Of a stretch of DNA of 64,000 nt, positions 1 to 9,717 are shown piece by piece. Both the position numbers and the translations under genes were made by a program. Under the pieces are notes generated by a model that did not search any database, was not told where the DNA came from, and saw only the letters and a list, made by a program, of their open reading frames with translations. The stretch spans positions 496,001 through 560,000 of the forward strand of contig NZ_CP117883.1 in NCBI RefSeq assembly GCF_028736215.1, read 5' to 3'. Numbering within the stretch: position 1 is the stretch's first letter; the number at the start of each line of letters is the position of its first letter. Source of the stretch: Mucilaginibacter sp. KACC 22773 (GTDB taxonomy: Bacteria; Bacteroidota; Bacteroidia; Sphingobacteriales; Sphingobacteriaceae).

Positions 1-1714
1 TAATGGAGTTTTCGCCGTTGTGCAGTCCTCCGTAGCCGGCACCGCCATTATCCGCCGCATTGTCTGCATTCTCGTTTGAAACATAAACGCTTATGCAAAT
101 AACAAGTACTGTAAGTATCAGGCTAACTTTTCTTACCCCGGTGTAAACTTTCCTTCTTAGTAACCAAAAATATTTTTTGCCTGTTTTTAGGTTACTTGCT
201 ATATTGAACATGGTGCTATGATTGCCCAAATACATTTGTAGCTTGAGCTCAGAACTGGCAATAAGCATAAATACCATAAACATGCAATTAAGCAAAGCAA
301 TCGCCGACATGAAAAAGGTAAAAGGGCTCCAGTCGGTATAAAGCCCGTAAACGATAGCAGCCAATGAAACCACCAGCACCACGATGTTGGGCAGGTTGTT
401 TTTTAGATTTTTCTCATCTTTTACATCCTTTGGAGTAGGAATATACGGCACATTTTTACGAATAATGGTATAAACAAAACCCAATATAAAAATCCACCAG
501 GTTCCAATAAGTAAAAGTCCGCCAACTGCATGAAATCCCCTTTCGTTATCCTCCATTACCCACTCCTGTACAAAGTGCCGTATTAAAACAACCGAAGTAA
601 TAAACGGGACGCTGATAACCAAAAAATCCGAAAAATCAATTTTTAACGGATAGACATTCATAAACAGCGACAATACCGGGATTAAAAAATTGATCAGGAA
701 AATAAAGCCTGATAAATAAAAAAGTGGCAACAACCCGTAATGAATTTTTTGCCGCCAGGTAAACTTCGTAAACAGCTTAACGTAGGAAGTAACCAAAAGC
801 TCGAACACCCCGCGCGACCATTTTATTTGCTGCTTGTAATAGGCCGATAATGTAGCAGGCACCAGGCCGCGGGCCAGTACCTGCGGCACGTAAACAGATT
901 TCCATTGTTTGGCGTGTAGCTGCATAGCGGTATGCATATCCTCGGCCAGCCCCGCGGCGTGCCCGCCAATTGACTCCAGCGCGGTACGCCTGAAGGTACA
1001 GTTGGCTCCGATAGCCTGTGCAGTACCATAGCTGTTCATACACATCATCATGGGGCCGTAAAAATGGTAGGTTTGCTGTGCAGCGCCCTTTGCTATCCAG
1101 CCAATATGTTGGTTATAATATGCCTGCACTACCTGTACGTACCCTATTTCGGGATTATCGAAATGTGATACAATAGGATCAAGAAATTCAGGAAAAGGCA
1201 CATGGTCAGGGTCAAGTACCAGGCACAATTCTCCGGACGATTGCGCCAAAGCATTGTTAATATTGCCCGCTTTGGCATTTGTTTTTTTTACTCGGGTAAC
1301 ATGGTGCACCCCCAGTTGCTCGCAAACCTCTTTCAGATACGGGTCGTTGGCTTCATCGCATAAATAGGTTTCATGGGGATAGGTTATATTTTGTATAGCA
1401 GTAAGGGTTTCTAAAATCATTTCGTAAGGTTCACCCGCGCAAAATGTTGTAAAAATATCCACCGTGTATTGTTTGGTAACCGGCGGCGTAGCCGGTACGC
1501 TGATAGACCAATAGTGGTACCACTCATAAATTACTTTAAAAAAGGTATAAACAAAGGTTACAATAAGCAACCAGTAAAGGGGCTTATAACCAATAACCGA
1601 TTCGTGAAGTAAGCTATACATGAAAAAAAACATGCAGGCCAGCCCTATCACAATCATCAGCCTTAAATTAAGCAGTTGCTTTTTTGAAGGTGGTTTTATA
1701 TTACTATTATTCAT
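1..1714 (-). CDS. Cellulose-synthase-like family 2 glycosyltransferase (3' end outside window)
   Basis: Processive membrane glycosyltransferase expected to polymerise a beta-glucan or related exopolysaccharide from a nucleotide sugar at the inner membrane. About 570 residues are visible from the ATG at 1714 to the window edge. Two membrane segments lie at about residues 18-36 and 46-64. The GT2 catalytic core follows, with D120, the DPD motif at 168-170, AED at 257-259 (the TED position) and QQIKW at 295-299 (the QxxRW position). Several further membrane helices come after residue 320. The start codon overlaps the stop of the upstream glycosidase gene (ATGA), so the two are translationally coupled. 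BcsA-type cellulose synthase and beta-1,3-glucan synthase are both possible; no PilZ domain can be judged because the C-terminus is missing. Confidence 0.88.
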   Translation of the reverse strand, partial: MNNSNIKPPSKKQLLNLRLMIVIGLACMFFFMYSLLHESVIGYKPLYWLLIVTFVYTFFKVIYEWYHYWSISVPATPPVTKQYTVDIFTTFCAGEPYEMILETLTAIQNITYPHETYLCDEANDPYLKEVCEQLGVHHVTRVKKTNAKAGNINNALAQSSGELCLVLDPDHVPFPEFLDPIVSHFDNPEIGYVQVVQAYYNQHIGWIAKGAAQQTYHFYGPMMMCMNSYGTAQAIGANCTFRRTALESIGGHAAGLAEDMHTAMQLHAKQWKSVYVPQVLARGLVPATLSAYYKQQIKWSRGVFELLVTSYVKLFTKFTWRQKIHYGLLPLFYLSGFIFLINFLIPVLSLFMNVYPLKIDFSDFLVISVPFITSVVLIRHFVQEWVMEDNERGFHAVGGLLLIGTWWIFILGFVYTIIRKNVPYIPTPKDVKDEKNLKNNLPNIVVLVVSLAAIVYGLYTDWSPFTFFMSAIALLNCMFMVFMLIASSELKLQMYLGNHSTMFNIASNLKTGKKYFWLLRRKVYTGVRKVSLILTVLVICISVYVSNENADNAADNGGAGYGGLHNGENSI

Positions 1715-3036
1715 GGATTATACAGCACGTAAAAAGGGACATTAGCAGTGGCGAAATAGCCGTTATTGTTATATACATACACGTATAAGCGGTATGGGCC
1801 TTCGGTTTCCGGTACTTTAAATTTCATTATAGGCCCATTATTTTCGGTAACTGCGTTTTTGATATCCTTTAACGGCTTATCGTTAAAAATACCATTTGGC
1901 TTAAACCAATCCTCGGCAAACAGCTGCCACTTATAGGTAAGTTTGGCTGTACCGGGTTCATTCATATAGGCAATTGCAAAAGAAGTGGTTTTAGGGCTAA
2001 GCAAAATGTTATCGCGCCCGCCTTTATTCTCCACCAGCATGTATTTTATATCAGGCGCCTTGACGGGCGGCTTTTTTCCTGTCCATAAATATTGCATGGT
2101 GTTTACTATTTCGGTTTGGCCTCCATGATCATCAAAAAGGCTGAACCAGGTTGGTGTAAGTTCCTGCTTTTGCCCCCAATAAAAGACCATCGAACCTAAA
2201 AACCTTGGATCATTCACCGGCATATAGTTACGGTAGGTGGCTAAATATTGCTCGGCTTTTTTTGTGCTGGCATCTTCTACATAGGCGCCCCATGCATTTT
2301 GCTTGGCTGCTACCCAGGGCCCTTCGATAGACCATTCGGCTATTAAAAACGGCCCGCTCCAAAGCCATTTAAAATCCTGCAGATCCTGCTTTAAGGTTTG
2401 TATCGAGCCAAAAATATTGAAAGAGATAAAATCGATATTGGTACGATACCTTATATTGAAAATGTTTTCTTTTTGAAAGGTCATAACCGTTGTAGTAACC
2501 GGGTGCTGCGGGTCGTTCTGGTGAATGATATCAACCAGGTTGTTAAAAACAGTATAAAACCGGTTAAACCGGGGCCTGAAGGGGAATGTGAGCTCGTTAC
2601 CCAGGCACCAGCATAAAAGGGCAGGGTGGTTTTTATATTTATTAATTACAGCGGTAATTTCTTTCGTAAAAACGGCAGCCTGCGGGGTATTGTAAAACTC
2701 ATCCATCCTTAGGCTTGGCGGCATGGGCAAGCCCACTATTACCGCTAAATTGTTTGCCTGTGCTGAGTCTAAAATATTAGCCAGGTTCACAGTATCCCAA
2801 ACCCTTATGGTATTGCCGCCTGCTTCTTTTAAACGTTTAAGATTGGTATAGCCAGCCGCACCTTTTACCAAAAAAGACTGGCCTTGGCGGTATAAAGTAT
2901 ACTTGCCGTTTTCATTTTTAATGTAAACTGTTTTGCCGGCGTTATCAGCAGGTTGCGCTTTATTACAGCCAAAGGAAAAAAAGCAGGATAATAAAATTAA
3001 ATGAATGACGACTAATCTGAAAGAGTAAAATATCAT
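1711..3036 (-). CDS. Lipoprotein glycoside hydrolase with TIM-barrel (GH2/GH5-like)
   Basis: Predicted glycosidase of 441 residues anchored as a lipoprotein: a hydrophobic leader ends in a lipobox-like FSFGC with the lipidated Cys at residue 24. The middle resembles the (beta/alpha)8 catalytic domain of GH clan A, with the acid/base Asn-Glu pair at 147-148 (CLGNEL) and a likely nucleophile Glu at 234 (IAEWS). The C-terminal 100 residues look like a beta-sandwich domain. It directly precedes and overlaps the glycosyltransferase gene by four bases, so it probably trims, edits or helps export the polymer made by that enzyme. The exact GH family cannot be settled by eye. Confidence 0.75.
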   Translation of the reverse strand: MIFYSFRLVVIHLILLSCFFSFGCNKAQPADNAGKTVYIKNENGKYTLYRQGQSFLVKGAAGYTNLKRLKEAGGNTIRVWDTVNLANILDSAQANNLAVIVGLPMPPSLRMDEFYNTPQAAVFTKEITAVINKYKNHPALLCWCLGNELTFPFRPRFNRFYTVFNNLVDIIHQNDPQHPVTTTVMTFQKENIFNIRYRTNIDFISFNIFGSIQTLKQDLQDFKWLWSGPFLIAEWSIEGPWVAAKQNAWGAYVEDASTKKAEQYLATYRNYMPVNDPRFLGSMVFYWGQKQELTPTWFSLFDDHGGQTEIVNTMQYLWTGKKPPVKAPDIKYMLVENKGGRDNILLSPKTTSFAIAYMNEPGTAKLTYKWQLFAEDWFKPNGIFNDKPLKDIKNAVTENNGPIMKFKVPETEGPYRLYVYVYNNNGYFATANVPFYVLYNP

Positions 3037-3305
3037 AAATTTTAGGCCAATTCGCTCACAAATGGAGTTTTGGTTAGTGTTTAAGGTTGATTTTAGACGC
3101 TACATTCTTGAAACTAAACATACGGCTTTTTACGGAATTTAAACGTTTTATGTTGTGATTGGGTTTTGCCGGGCTAATTGTTATAAAAAACTAAATAATT
3201 GCTGGTTTAATACAACAACCAATTTTTGATTTAAACAAGGCACCCCTAAGTGGTTATTCCGAAATAAATCGCCCGGTTTTCATCTAAAATAGCTTAATTT
3301 TAAAC

Positions 3306-3950
3306 ATGATTTTCGTCCTCAATAAAACCAACACTATTGCCAACCAGTTTTTGGCCGAATTGCGCGATGCCGAAATACAGCAGGACAAAGCCCGCTTTAG
3401 GCGTAACCAGGAAAAACTGGGCCAAATTTTAGCTTATGAAATCAGCAAAACCCTGCACTATGAAACTAAAGAGATACAAACACCCTTAGGCATAGCCAAC
3501 GTCAATACCCCTGCCGACCAGCCTGTGTTGGGTACCATCCTGAGGGCCGGGCTGCCATTTCATCAAGGTTTTATGCATTACTTTGACCAATCCGAGTCGG
3601 CATTTATAACCGCTTACCGCAAGGTAAAAAGGGGAGGCTCGTTCCTGATCCAGGTAGACCATATCTCGACCCCGAACCTTGACGACAAAATCCTGATCCT
3701 GTGCGATACCATGCTGGCTACCGGCCAAAGCCTGGTATCTGTTTGCAAGGAGCTGATGGCACAATATAACATTAAAGAGCTGCACATAGCCGCCGTAATT
3801 GCCAGCACCGTAGGCATAGCTCATGTACGCGCCAACCTGCCTAAAGCCAAACTATGGGTGTGTGCTATTGACGAGGAAATGACCAGTAAAGCCTATATTG
3901 TGCCCGGCCTTGGCGATGCGGGCGATTTGGCATTTGGCGAGAAGGTGTAG
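3306..3950 (+). CDS. upp: Uracil phosphoribosyltransferase
   Basis: Pyrimidine salvage enzyme that makes UMP from uracil and PRPP in the cytoplasm. The 214-residue length is normal for the family. The PRPP-binding loop is CDTMLATGQS at about residues 133-142, and the uracil-binding C-terminal signature YIVPGLGDAGDLAFGE is intact near the end. It stands alone, divergent from the glycosidase gene across a 270-base gap. The ATG at 3306 is used because homology runs from the first residues. No frameshift or unusual residue is seen. Confidence 0.95.
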   Translation: MIFVLNKTNTIANQFLAELRDAEIQQDKARFRRNQEKLGQILAYEISKTLHYETKEIQTPLGIANVNTPADQPVLGTILRAGLPFHQGFMHYFDQSESAFITAYRKVKRGGSFLIQVDHISTPNLDDKILILCDTMLATGQSLVSVCKELMAQYNIKELHIAAVIASTVGIAHVRANLPKAKLWVCAIDEEMTSKAYIVPGLGDAGDLAFGEKV

Positions 3951-4065
3951 AAGGGATTTCGGAACTGGAATTTTCGATGTCGGATTTAACGGATTTTGGA
4001 ATAGTTTGCAGATACTAATTGCGGATTAAAAAGGTTTATAAAACAGGCAATTAATCCGGCTTTTG

Positions 4066-4635
4066 ATGATACTGCATTTTTCTGAGCAAATAATAAATAA
4101 TCTTTTAGTGCCGTCATTTTCTTTGACAAAAGGCGAAATCGTAATTATTCAGATTCCGGAGGGAGCCCTTTTTTATCCTCTTAAGCAGCAAATAGTGGAA
4201 GTGCTTACTGGTAAGGTTGTCAATGATAGTATTGAAATTGTTTCGCCGCTGAAATTTGTTGCAGATTTTAAGGAGTCTTATTTTCGATACCGCTTCTTTC
4301 CTACTACAATTGATAGCCTTCACAATAAGAATGCTAATAGGGCCAATCCAGCTTATCAAAATATCTATAAAACAGAAGGGCTTACTCAGCAAACTAAGCT
4401 AAAAACGGTAGACAATACTTTAAGAAGGCTCATTTCGCTTTATACTACATTATCGTGGACAAATAATATTGTTTTTGATTTGGCAGGCATTGGCCCTAAG
4501 GGAGGGCAGGATATTTATGGAATTGTTAAAGCGATGGTAAATTCTGGTGGTGCCGCCATATTGATAGATCACTGTGACGAATTTAAAAATGATTGCACAA
4601 CGTTTATTAAGGCCAGATATCTTAATAGTGTTTAA
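4066..4635 (+). CDS. Unknown protein resembling an ABC ATPase without Walker A
   Basis: A 189-residue protein I do not recognise as a named family. The order of elements recalls an ABC ATPase. LTKGEIVIIQIPEGALF at about 20-36 sits where the strand and P-loop belong but has no GxxGxGKS/T. The stretch 133-169 (NIVFDLAGIGPKGGQDIYG then GAAILIDH) looks like Walker B, the D-loop region and the H-loop. If the relation is real, nucleotide binding is lost or altered. The ATG at 4066 is preferred over a TTG one codon earlier. The gene is AT-rich by eye compared with its neighbours and stands alone. Confidence 0.6.
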   Translation: MILHFSEQIINNLLVPSFSLTKGEIVIIQIPEGALFYPLKQQIVEVLTGKVVNDSIEIVSPLKFVADFKESYFRYRFFPTTIDSLHNKNANRANPAYQNIYKTEGLTQQTKLKTVDNTLRRLISLYTTLSWTNNIVFDLAGIGPKGGQDIYGIVKAMVNSGGAAILIDHCDEFKNDCTTFIKARYLNSV

Positions 4636-4779
4636 TGGCCAGAAAAGGAGCAACAAATTACAGGTCTGACAATAATATGTATTTATTCCAATTCCAGGCC
4701 CGGTAGCCGGATTTTTTCAATCTCCATAAAATACATCCGCATTTTTTATAAATTAGTCTGTAGTTTAAATATTGTACAA

Positions 4780-6354
4780 ATGCTGGACGATTTTCCGTTT
4801 TATTTATGCCTGGTTATTGTGATATTATTACTAATCATGCTGAGCAGGAAAATAAAAGTTGCCTATCCTGTTTTGCTGGTATTAGCCGGATTGGGGATTA
4901 GTTTTATCCCGGGCCTGCCTACATTGCATATCGAATCGGAACTGATCTTTATTTTGTTTTTACCTCCGCTGTTATATGACGCGGCATGGCATATTTCATG
5001 GAAAGAGCTTTGGCACTGGCGACGGATTATCGGAAGTTTTGCCTTCCTGGTTGTGTTTTTTACAGCGTTGGCGGTTGCATTGGTTGTTAATCATTTTATT
5101 CCCGGCTTTACGCTGGCCCTGGGTTTTTTATTGGGCGCAATAGTGTCGCCGCCGGACGCGGTAAGCGTAGGCGCTATTTTAAAATTTGTAAAAGTACCCA
5201 AACGGCTATCTTATGTTTTGGAGGGCGAAAGCCTATTAAATGATGCGTCCTCGCTCATTATTTTCCGCTTTGCGCTGATAGCTGTAGCAACAGGCAGTTT
5301 TGTTTGGCACCAGGCTGCTTTAAGCTTTGTGTGGATGCTGGCGGGCGGTATAGGCATCGGCCTTATTGTTGGCTACGCATTTATGAAAACGCATAAATAC
5401 CTGCCAACAGATACCAATACAGATATTGCATTATCGCTGTTAACGCCGTATATCATGTATATAGCTGCCGAGGCCGTGCATAGTTCGGGCGTGCTGGCTG
5501 TGGTGAGTGGCGGCCTGCTGCTATCCAACTACCGGCTACGTTACCTGAGCAGCAGTTCAAGGCTGGGTGGTTTAAACGTTTGGGACAGCCTTAGCTTTGT
5601 GCTCAACGGTTTGGTGTTTATGATCATAGGGCTCGATCTGCCCCAAATTACGGCCGGGCTCGAAAGTGTGTCTATTGCTACAGCTATTGGTTACGGTTTA
5701 TTGGTAACCGGGGTTTTAATTGCCGGGCGCATTTTATCAGCCTTTTCCGCAGTGCTGGTTACCCTGGTAGCCCGGAATTTTATAACTGTTGCCGATAGTA
5801 GAAATCCTGGCTTTAAGCTTCCTTTTTTGATTGGCTGGTCGGGTATGCGTGGCGTAGTGTCATTGGCATCCGCTTTATCAATACCGGTTTACATGGCCAA
5901 CGGATCGGCTTTTCCGCAGCGGAACCTTATTTTGTTCATCACATTTGTAGTCATCTTAACCACCTTATTGCTGCAGGGTCTAACGTTGCCTTACCTGATC
6001 AGGAAACTAAATTTAACCGATCCCGATGAAGTGGCGCCCGATGAGGAAGTTTATAACGATATCAGGAAACAATTAAACCAGCATGCGCTGCTATATTTAA
6101 ATTCAAACTGCTGCGAGCAAGTGAGCAGGCAGCCAATGCTTCAGCAAATGGCGCTTAAGTGGCAAAATAACGATCAATTAGCCGATGGTTTATTGATGAC
6201 CGAAGAATCTAAATCCGTTTACCGCGATGTGCTGGACCTGCAAAGGAAATGGCTGATAAACAAGAACAAGGAAGATGTGAATATTGACGAAGAGATTATC
6301 CGGCGGCACCTCTTGTACCTTGACCTGGAAGAAGAAAAACTGCAATTTATTTAG
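4780..6354 (+). CDS. CPA1-family Na+/H+ antiporter
   Basis: Inner-membrane cation/proton antiporter of 524 residues, of the bacterial NhaP-like CPA1 group, exchanging Na+ (or K+) for protons. There are about twelve hydrophobic segments in the first 400 residues. The conserved PPLLYDAAW segment, SPPDAVSVGAI (the DA of the ion site), the GESLLNDASSLI stretch and the SGMRGVVSLASALSIP segment are all present. A soluble tail of about 110 residues rich in charged residues follows, typical of this group. It is monocistronic with a 143-base upstream gap. Confidence 0.92.
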   Translation: MLDDFPFYLCLVIVILLLIMLSRKIKVAYPVLLVLAGLGISFIPGLPTLHIESELIFILFLPPLLYDAAWHISWKELWHWRRIIGSFAFLVVFFTALAVALVVNHFIPGFTLALGFLLGAIVSPPDAVSVGAILKFVKVPKRLSYVLEGESLLNDASSLIIFRFALIAVATGSFVWHQAALSFVWMLAGGIGIGLIVGYAFMKTHKYLPTDTNTDIALSLLTPYIMYIAAEAVHSSGVLAVVSGGLLLSNYRLRYLSSSSRLGGLNVWDSLSFVLNGLVFMIIGLDLPQITAGLESVSIATAIGYGLLVTGVLIAGRILSAFSAVLVTLVARNFITVADSRNPGFKLPFLIGWSGMRGVVSLASALSIPVYMANGSAFPQRNLILFITFVVILTTLLLQGLTLPYLIRKLNLTDPDEVAPDEEVYNDIRKQLNQHALLYLNSNCCEQVSRQPMLQQMALKWQNNDQLADGLLMTEESKSVYRDVLDLQRKWLINKNKEDVNIDEEIIRRHLLYLDLEEEKLQFI

Positions 6355-6406
6355 GTCGGTTTTTCTATCATAACATAATCCCCGCTTAGCCCATTCATGG
6401 GCGATT

Positions 6407-6443
6407 GTTTGAATATTGTAACTTTTGGTTTGAATATTGTAAC
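6407..6443 (+). promoter_or_regulatory. Duplicated 16-bp operator-like palindrome upstream of the Mo-hydroxylase operon
   Basis: GTTTGAATATTGTAAC occurs twice without mismatch, at 6407-6422 and 6428-6443. The period is 21 bp, about two helical turns. Each copy is itself a near-palindrome (GTT..AATATT..AAC). The pair lies 64 bases before the start codon at 6507, where a dimeric regulator could bind the same DNA face twice. The binding protein is unknown. Confidence 0.5.
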
Positions 6444-6506
6444 CCCTAACGTGTTCAATTGCTTAGCTTTATAGTATATTTCAACTTACTTCCAAATTAA
6501 CCGATT

Positions 6507-6983
6507 ATGGATAGTTTAACTATTACTATTAACGGAAAGCAGCAACAGGTGAATGCCGATCCTAACATGCCCCTGCTCTGGGTCATTCGTGATCTGTTAG
6601 GGCTCACCGGTACCAAATTTGGCTGTGGCGTAGCACAATGCGGCGCGTGTACTGTTCACCTGAATGGTGAAGCCGTACGTTCCTGTGTAACCAAAGTGAG
6701 CCGTGCGGCAGGCCAGCAGATAACCACCATCGAGGGACTTTCGAAGGGCAACGACCACCCTTTGCAAATAGCATGGGCCCAACTGGATGTACCGCAATGC
6801 GGCTACTGCCAATCGGGGCAATTAATGTCGGCAGCGGTATTGCTGAGAGAAAATGGTAATCCGACCGATCAGGACATCGACGACGCTATGTCGGGCAATA
6901 TCTGCCGCTGTGGTACCTATCCGCGTATTAGGGCCGCCATACATAAAGCTGCTCAAATGCAGCGGGAAGGAGTAAAATCATGA
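6507..6983 (+). CDS. [2Fe-2S] subunit of a xanthine-oxidase-family molybdenum hydroxylase (IorA-like)
   Basis: Small electron-transfer subunit of an isoquinoline 1-oxidoreductase-type aldehyde/N-heterocycle oxidase. The 158-residue length matches the family. The N-terminal plant-ferredoxin-type cluster uses C40, C45, C48 and C60. The C-terminal four-helix cluster uses C98, C101, C133 and C135. It overlaps the Mo subunit gene by four bases (ATGA), giving strict coupling. A paired palindromic repeat lies upstream. The substrate cannot be inferred. Confidence 0.92.
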   Translation: MDSLTITINGKQQQVNADPNMPLLWVIRDLLGLTGTKFGCGVAQCGACTVHLNGEAVRSCVTKVSRAAGQQITTIEGLSKGNDHPLQIAWAQLDVPQCGYCQSGQLMSAAVLLRENGNPTDQDIDDAMSGNICRCGTYPRIRAAIHKAAQMQREGVKS

Positions 6984-9124
6984 ACCGTCGCGCATTTTTA
7001 CAATCGGGTACTATTCTGGGCGGAGGATTGCTTATTTCTTTTACCATTCCACAAGCCAATAAGCTGGCAGCGATGGTCAAAACAACGGCCGACGCGGGTT
7101 TTGCACCCAATGCTTTTTTAAATATTGCAACCGATAACACCATAACCGTATACCTAAGCCATGTGGAAATGGGCCAGGGTATATGGACAACGCTGCCAAT
7201 GTTACTGGCCGACGAACTGGATGTAGACCTGGGTCAGGTAACTGTAAAACACAGTGGTGTTGGCAAGGCATATAATCATACGGTATATGGTATCCAGATA
7301 ACCGGTGGCTCCAGCTCTACCTGGTCGGAGTTTGACAGGTACCGTAATGCAGGCGCAACCGCCCGGATGTTGTTAACACAAGCGGCTGCCAAACGATCTG
7401 GCGTTGCGGTTGAAAACTGTAAAACCGAGAATGGACATGTTATTGCTGCCGGCAAAAAATACACCTACGGCGAACTGGCGGCAGAAGCTGCACTTTTGCA
7501 GGTACCCCAGCAGGTACCCTTACGGCCCAAAAAAGACTGGAAATACATAGGCAAAGGCGCCGGCCGTATGGATGCTATTGTAAAAACCAATGGTGAAGCC
7601 AAATTTGGCCTTGATATCCAGTTCCCGGGCTTATTAACCGCGGTTGTGGCGCACGCGCCGGTTTTTGGCGGTAAAGTGAAATCGTTTGATGCCGGCAAAG
7701 CGATGGCGATACCCGGCGTAGTACAGGTAGTACAAATTCCAACAGGCGTTGCCGTAATTGCCAATCATTTTTGGGCGGCGCAGCAGGGGCGCAAAGCCTT
7801 GCAGGTAAACTGGGATAATGGAGCCGGTGCAGATTTATTTACAACCAAACAAACAGAAGCATACAAAAAGCTGGCAGCTACCAACGGGTTGGTGGCCCAA
7901 CAAAAAGGAGATGCCGCGGCTGGCTTAATCAAAGCAAATAAAGTAATTTCGGCACAATACGTGTTTCCGTACCTGGCGCATGCTCCTATGGAACCCATGA
8001 ATTGCACCGTAAACCTGCAAAAAGATAGCTGCGAAATATGGACCGGCACGCAGTTACCGGGCGTTGACCAGTTAGCAGCGGCCAAAATACTGGGCATGAA
8101 GCCCGAACAGGTAACAATGAATGTTGCTTTCCTGGGTGGCGGCTTTGGCCGCCGGGCTACGCCAACTTCCGACTTTGTTTCTGAAGCTGTTCATATTGCC
8201 AAAGCCAGCGGTAAGCCGGTAAAAATGGTGTGGACACGTGAAGATGATATGAAAGGCGGCTATTACCGCGGGGCTTGTGTGCACGATGTTTCGGTGGGAT
8301 TGAATGAGCAGGGGCTGCCTATAGCCTGGAGGCATAATATAGCGGGGCAATCTATTATGGCAGGTGCTCCAATGTTTGGCCCCCCTCCGGCTGTTGATGA
8401 TACCTCTGTAGAGGGCGTAAAAGGTTCACCTTATCTTACTAAAGTACCTGACCATTTTATAGGGCTGCATACCACCAAAGAGGTAGTGCCTATCCTGTGG
8501 TTCCGTTCTGTAGGAAATACCCACACCGGCTACGTAATGGAAGCCATGCTTGACGAACTGGCACATGCTGCCGGCCGCGACGCGGTAGATTACCGCCGGG
8601 CGCTGCTTAAAGATCATCCACGCCACCTGGCGGCGCTCAATTTGGTTGCCGATAAAGGCGGTTGGGAAAAACCGGCACCCCAGGGACGGCATAAAGGCGT
8701 TGCGGTACACGAAGCTTTTGGCAGCTATGTAGCCATTATTGCCGAGGTTAGTATTAATAATGGCCAGGTGCGTGTGCATAAAATTGATTGCGCTATAGAT
8801 TGTGGTTTGGCCGTTAACCCCGATGGGGTGAAAGCGCAGATGGAGAGTGGTATCATCTTTGGCCTCACCATGGCCTTATATGGCGAAATAACGCTGGAAA
8901 ACGGCAAAGTACAGCAAAGTAATTTTTATGATTACCGCATTGCCCGGATGAACGAGTCGCCGGAAATTAACGTGTTTATTGCCGATAGCAACGAGAAAAT
9001 GGGAGGTGCCGGCGAGTGCGCAGTGCCGCCAACGGCGCCTGCTATTGTCAACGCTATTTTTGCTGCTACTGGTAAACGGATATATAATTTGCCTATCATG
9101 AACCATAAATTAACCCAGGCATGA
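6980..9124 (+). CDS. Molybdopterin-binding subunit of a xanthine-oxidase-family hydroxylase (IorB-like)
   Basis: Catalytic Mo-cofactor subunit of 714 residues, probably periplasmic. It begins with a short twin-arginine leader ([10 protein letters not shown]) followed by a hydrophobic stretch, as in IorB/aldehyde dehydrogenase proteins exported folded by Tat. Two molybdopterin-binding repeats are recognisable: the [19 protein letters not shown] segment near residue 60, GGGFGRRA around 388-395, and [18 protein letters not shown] near the C-terminus with the conserved catalytic Glu (GAGE). The gene is coupled on both sides by four-base overlaps. The cluster has no FAD subunit, so electrons most likely pass to the downstream cytochrome. 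Confidence 0.92.
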   Translation: MNRRAFLQSGTILGGGLLISFTIPQANKLAAMVKTTADAGFAPNAFLNIATDNTITVYLSHVEMGQGIWTTLPMLLADELDVDLGQVTVKHSGVGKAYNHTVYGIQITGGSSSTWSEFDRYRNAGATARMLLTQAAAKRSGVAVENCKTENGHVIAAGKKYTYGELAAEAALLQVPQQVPLRPKKDWKYIGKGAGRMDAIVKTNGEAKFGLDIQFPGLLTAVVAHAPVFGGKVKSFDAGKAMAIPGVVQVVQIPTGVAVIANHFWAAQQGRKALQVNWDNGAGADLFTTKQTEAYKKLAATNGLVAQQKGDAAAGLIKANKVISAQYVFPYLAHAPMEPMNCTVNLQKDSCEIWTGTQLPGVDQLAAAKILGMKPEQVTMNVAFLGGGFGRRATPTSDFVSEAVHIAKASGKPVKMVWTREDDMKGGYYRGACVHDVSVGLNEQGLPIAWRHNIAGQSIMAGAPMFGPPPAVDDTSVEGVKGSPYLTKVPDHFIGLHTTKEVVPILWFRSVGNTHTGYVMEAMLDELAHAAGRDAVDYRRALLKDHPRHLAALNLVADKGGWEKPAPQGRHKGVAVHEAFGSYVAIIAEVSINNGQVRVHKIDCAIDCGLAVNPDGVKAQMESGIIFGLTMALYGEITLENGKVQQSNFYDYRIARMNESPEINVFIADSNEKMGGAGECAVPPTAPAIVNAIFAATGKRIYNLPIMNHKLTQA

Positions 9125-9717
9125 AAAAACTAATTTTCATCAGCATTACTTTATTTATCGCAGGCTCAATAGTATTATCCTTTAAGGCCGATGATGCTAA
9201 ACTGGTCAGCAAGCCGGTGGTTATCAAAGATAGCGTTGCCTCTGTTAAAGCCTTTAAGCAGGTATATGCCGTATTAACGAGCGCTCGCTGCATGAATTGC
9301 CATCCCTCGGGAAACATTCCGCTACAGGGCGATGATAATCATCTGCACACCATGTCGCCCCAAAGGGGAGTTGATGGTAAGGGCGTTTATGCCATGAAAT
9401 GTTCTAATTGTCATCAGTCAACCAATACACCCGGGCTGCATACGCCGCCGGGCAATCCCAACTGGCATTTACCACCGGCAGATATGAAAATGGTTTTCCA
9501 GGGCAGAACGCCGCGCCAACTGGCTAAACAACTTATAAACCCCAGGCAAAACGGCCATAAAGACCTGAAAAAACTGATTGCCCATGCTGATGATGGCTTA
9601 GTACTATCTGGCTGGAACCCCGGCGAGGGCCGTACGTTGCCGCCTATGAGCCATGCTGCATTCAAAAAAGCGTGGATAACATGGCTTACAACAGGCGCTT
9701 ACGCTCCTGCTAAATAA
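9121..9717 (+). CDS. Di-haem c-type cytochrome, electron acceptor of the Mo hydroxylase
   Basis: Exported cytochrome of 198 residues with an N-terminal hydrophobic signal (about residues 3-20). It has two CxxCH haem c sites, C57-x-x-C60-H61 and C94-x-x-C97-H98. Distal Met ligands are not obvious, but several Met and His residues follow (TLPPMSH near the end). Its start overlaps the Mo subunit stop by four bases. Three tightly coupled genes therefore probably form one periplasmic complex in which [2Fe-2S] clusters feed a c-type cytochrome and then the respiratory chain. Confidence 0.85.
   Translation: MKKLIFISITLFIAGSIVLSFKADDAKLVSKPVVIKDSVASVKAFKQVYAVLTSARCMNCHPSGNIPLQGDDNHLHTMSPQRGVDGKGVYAMKCSNCHQSTNTPGLHTPPGNPNWHLPPADMKMVFQGRTPRQLAKQLINPRQNGHKDLKKLIAHADDGLVLSGWNPGEGRTLPPMSHAAFKKAWITWLTTGAYAPAK

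Noticed and set aside
777..1043. Open frames of 68-88 residues on the minus strand
   Set aside because: They lie inside the glycosyltransferase gene in other frames; the reading frame from 1714 has all GT2 motifs.
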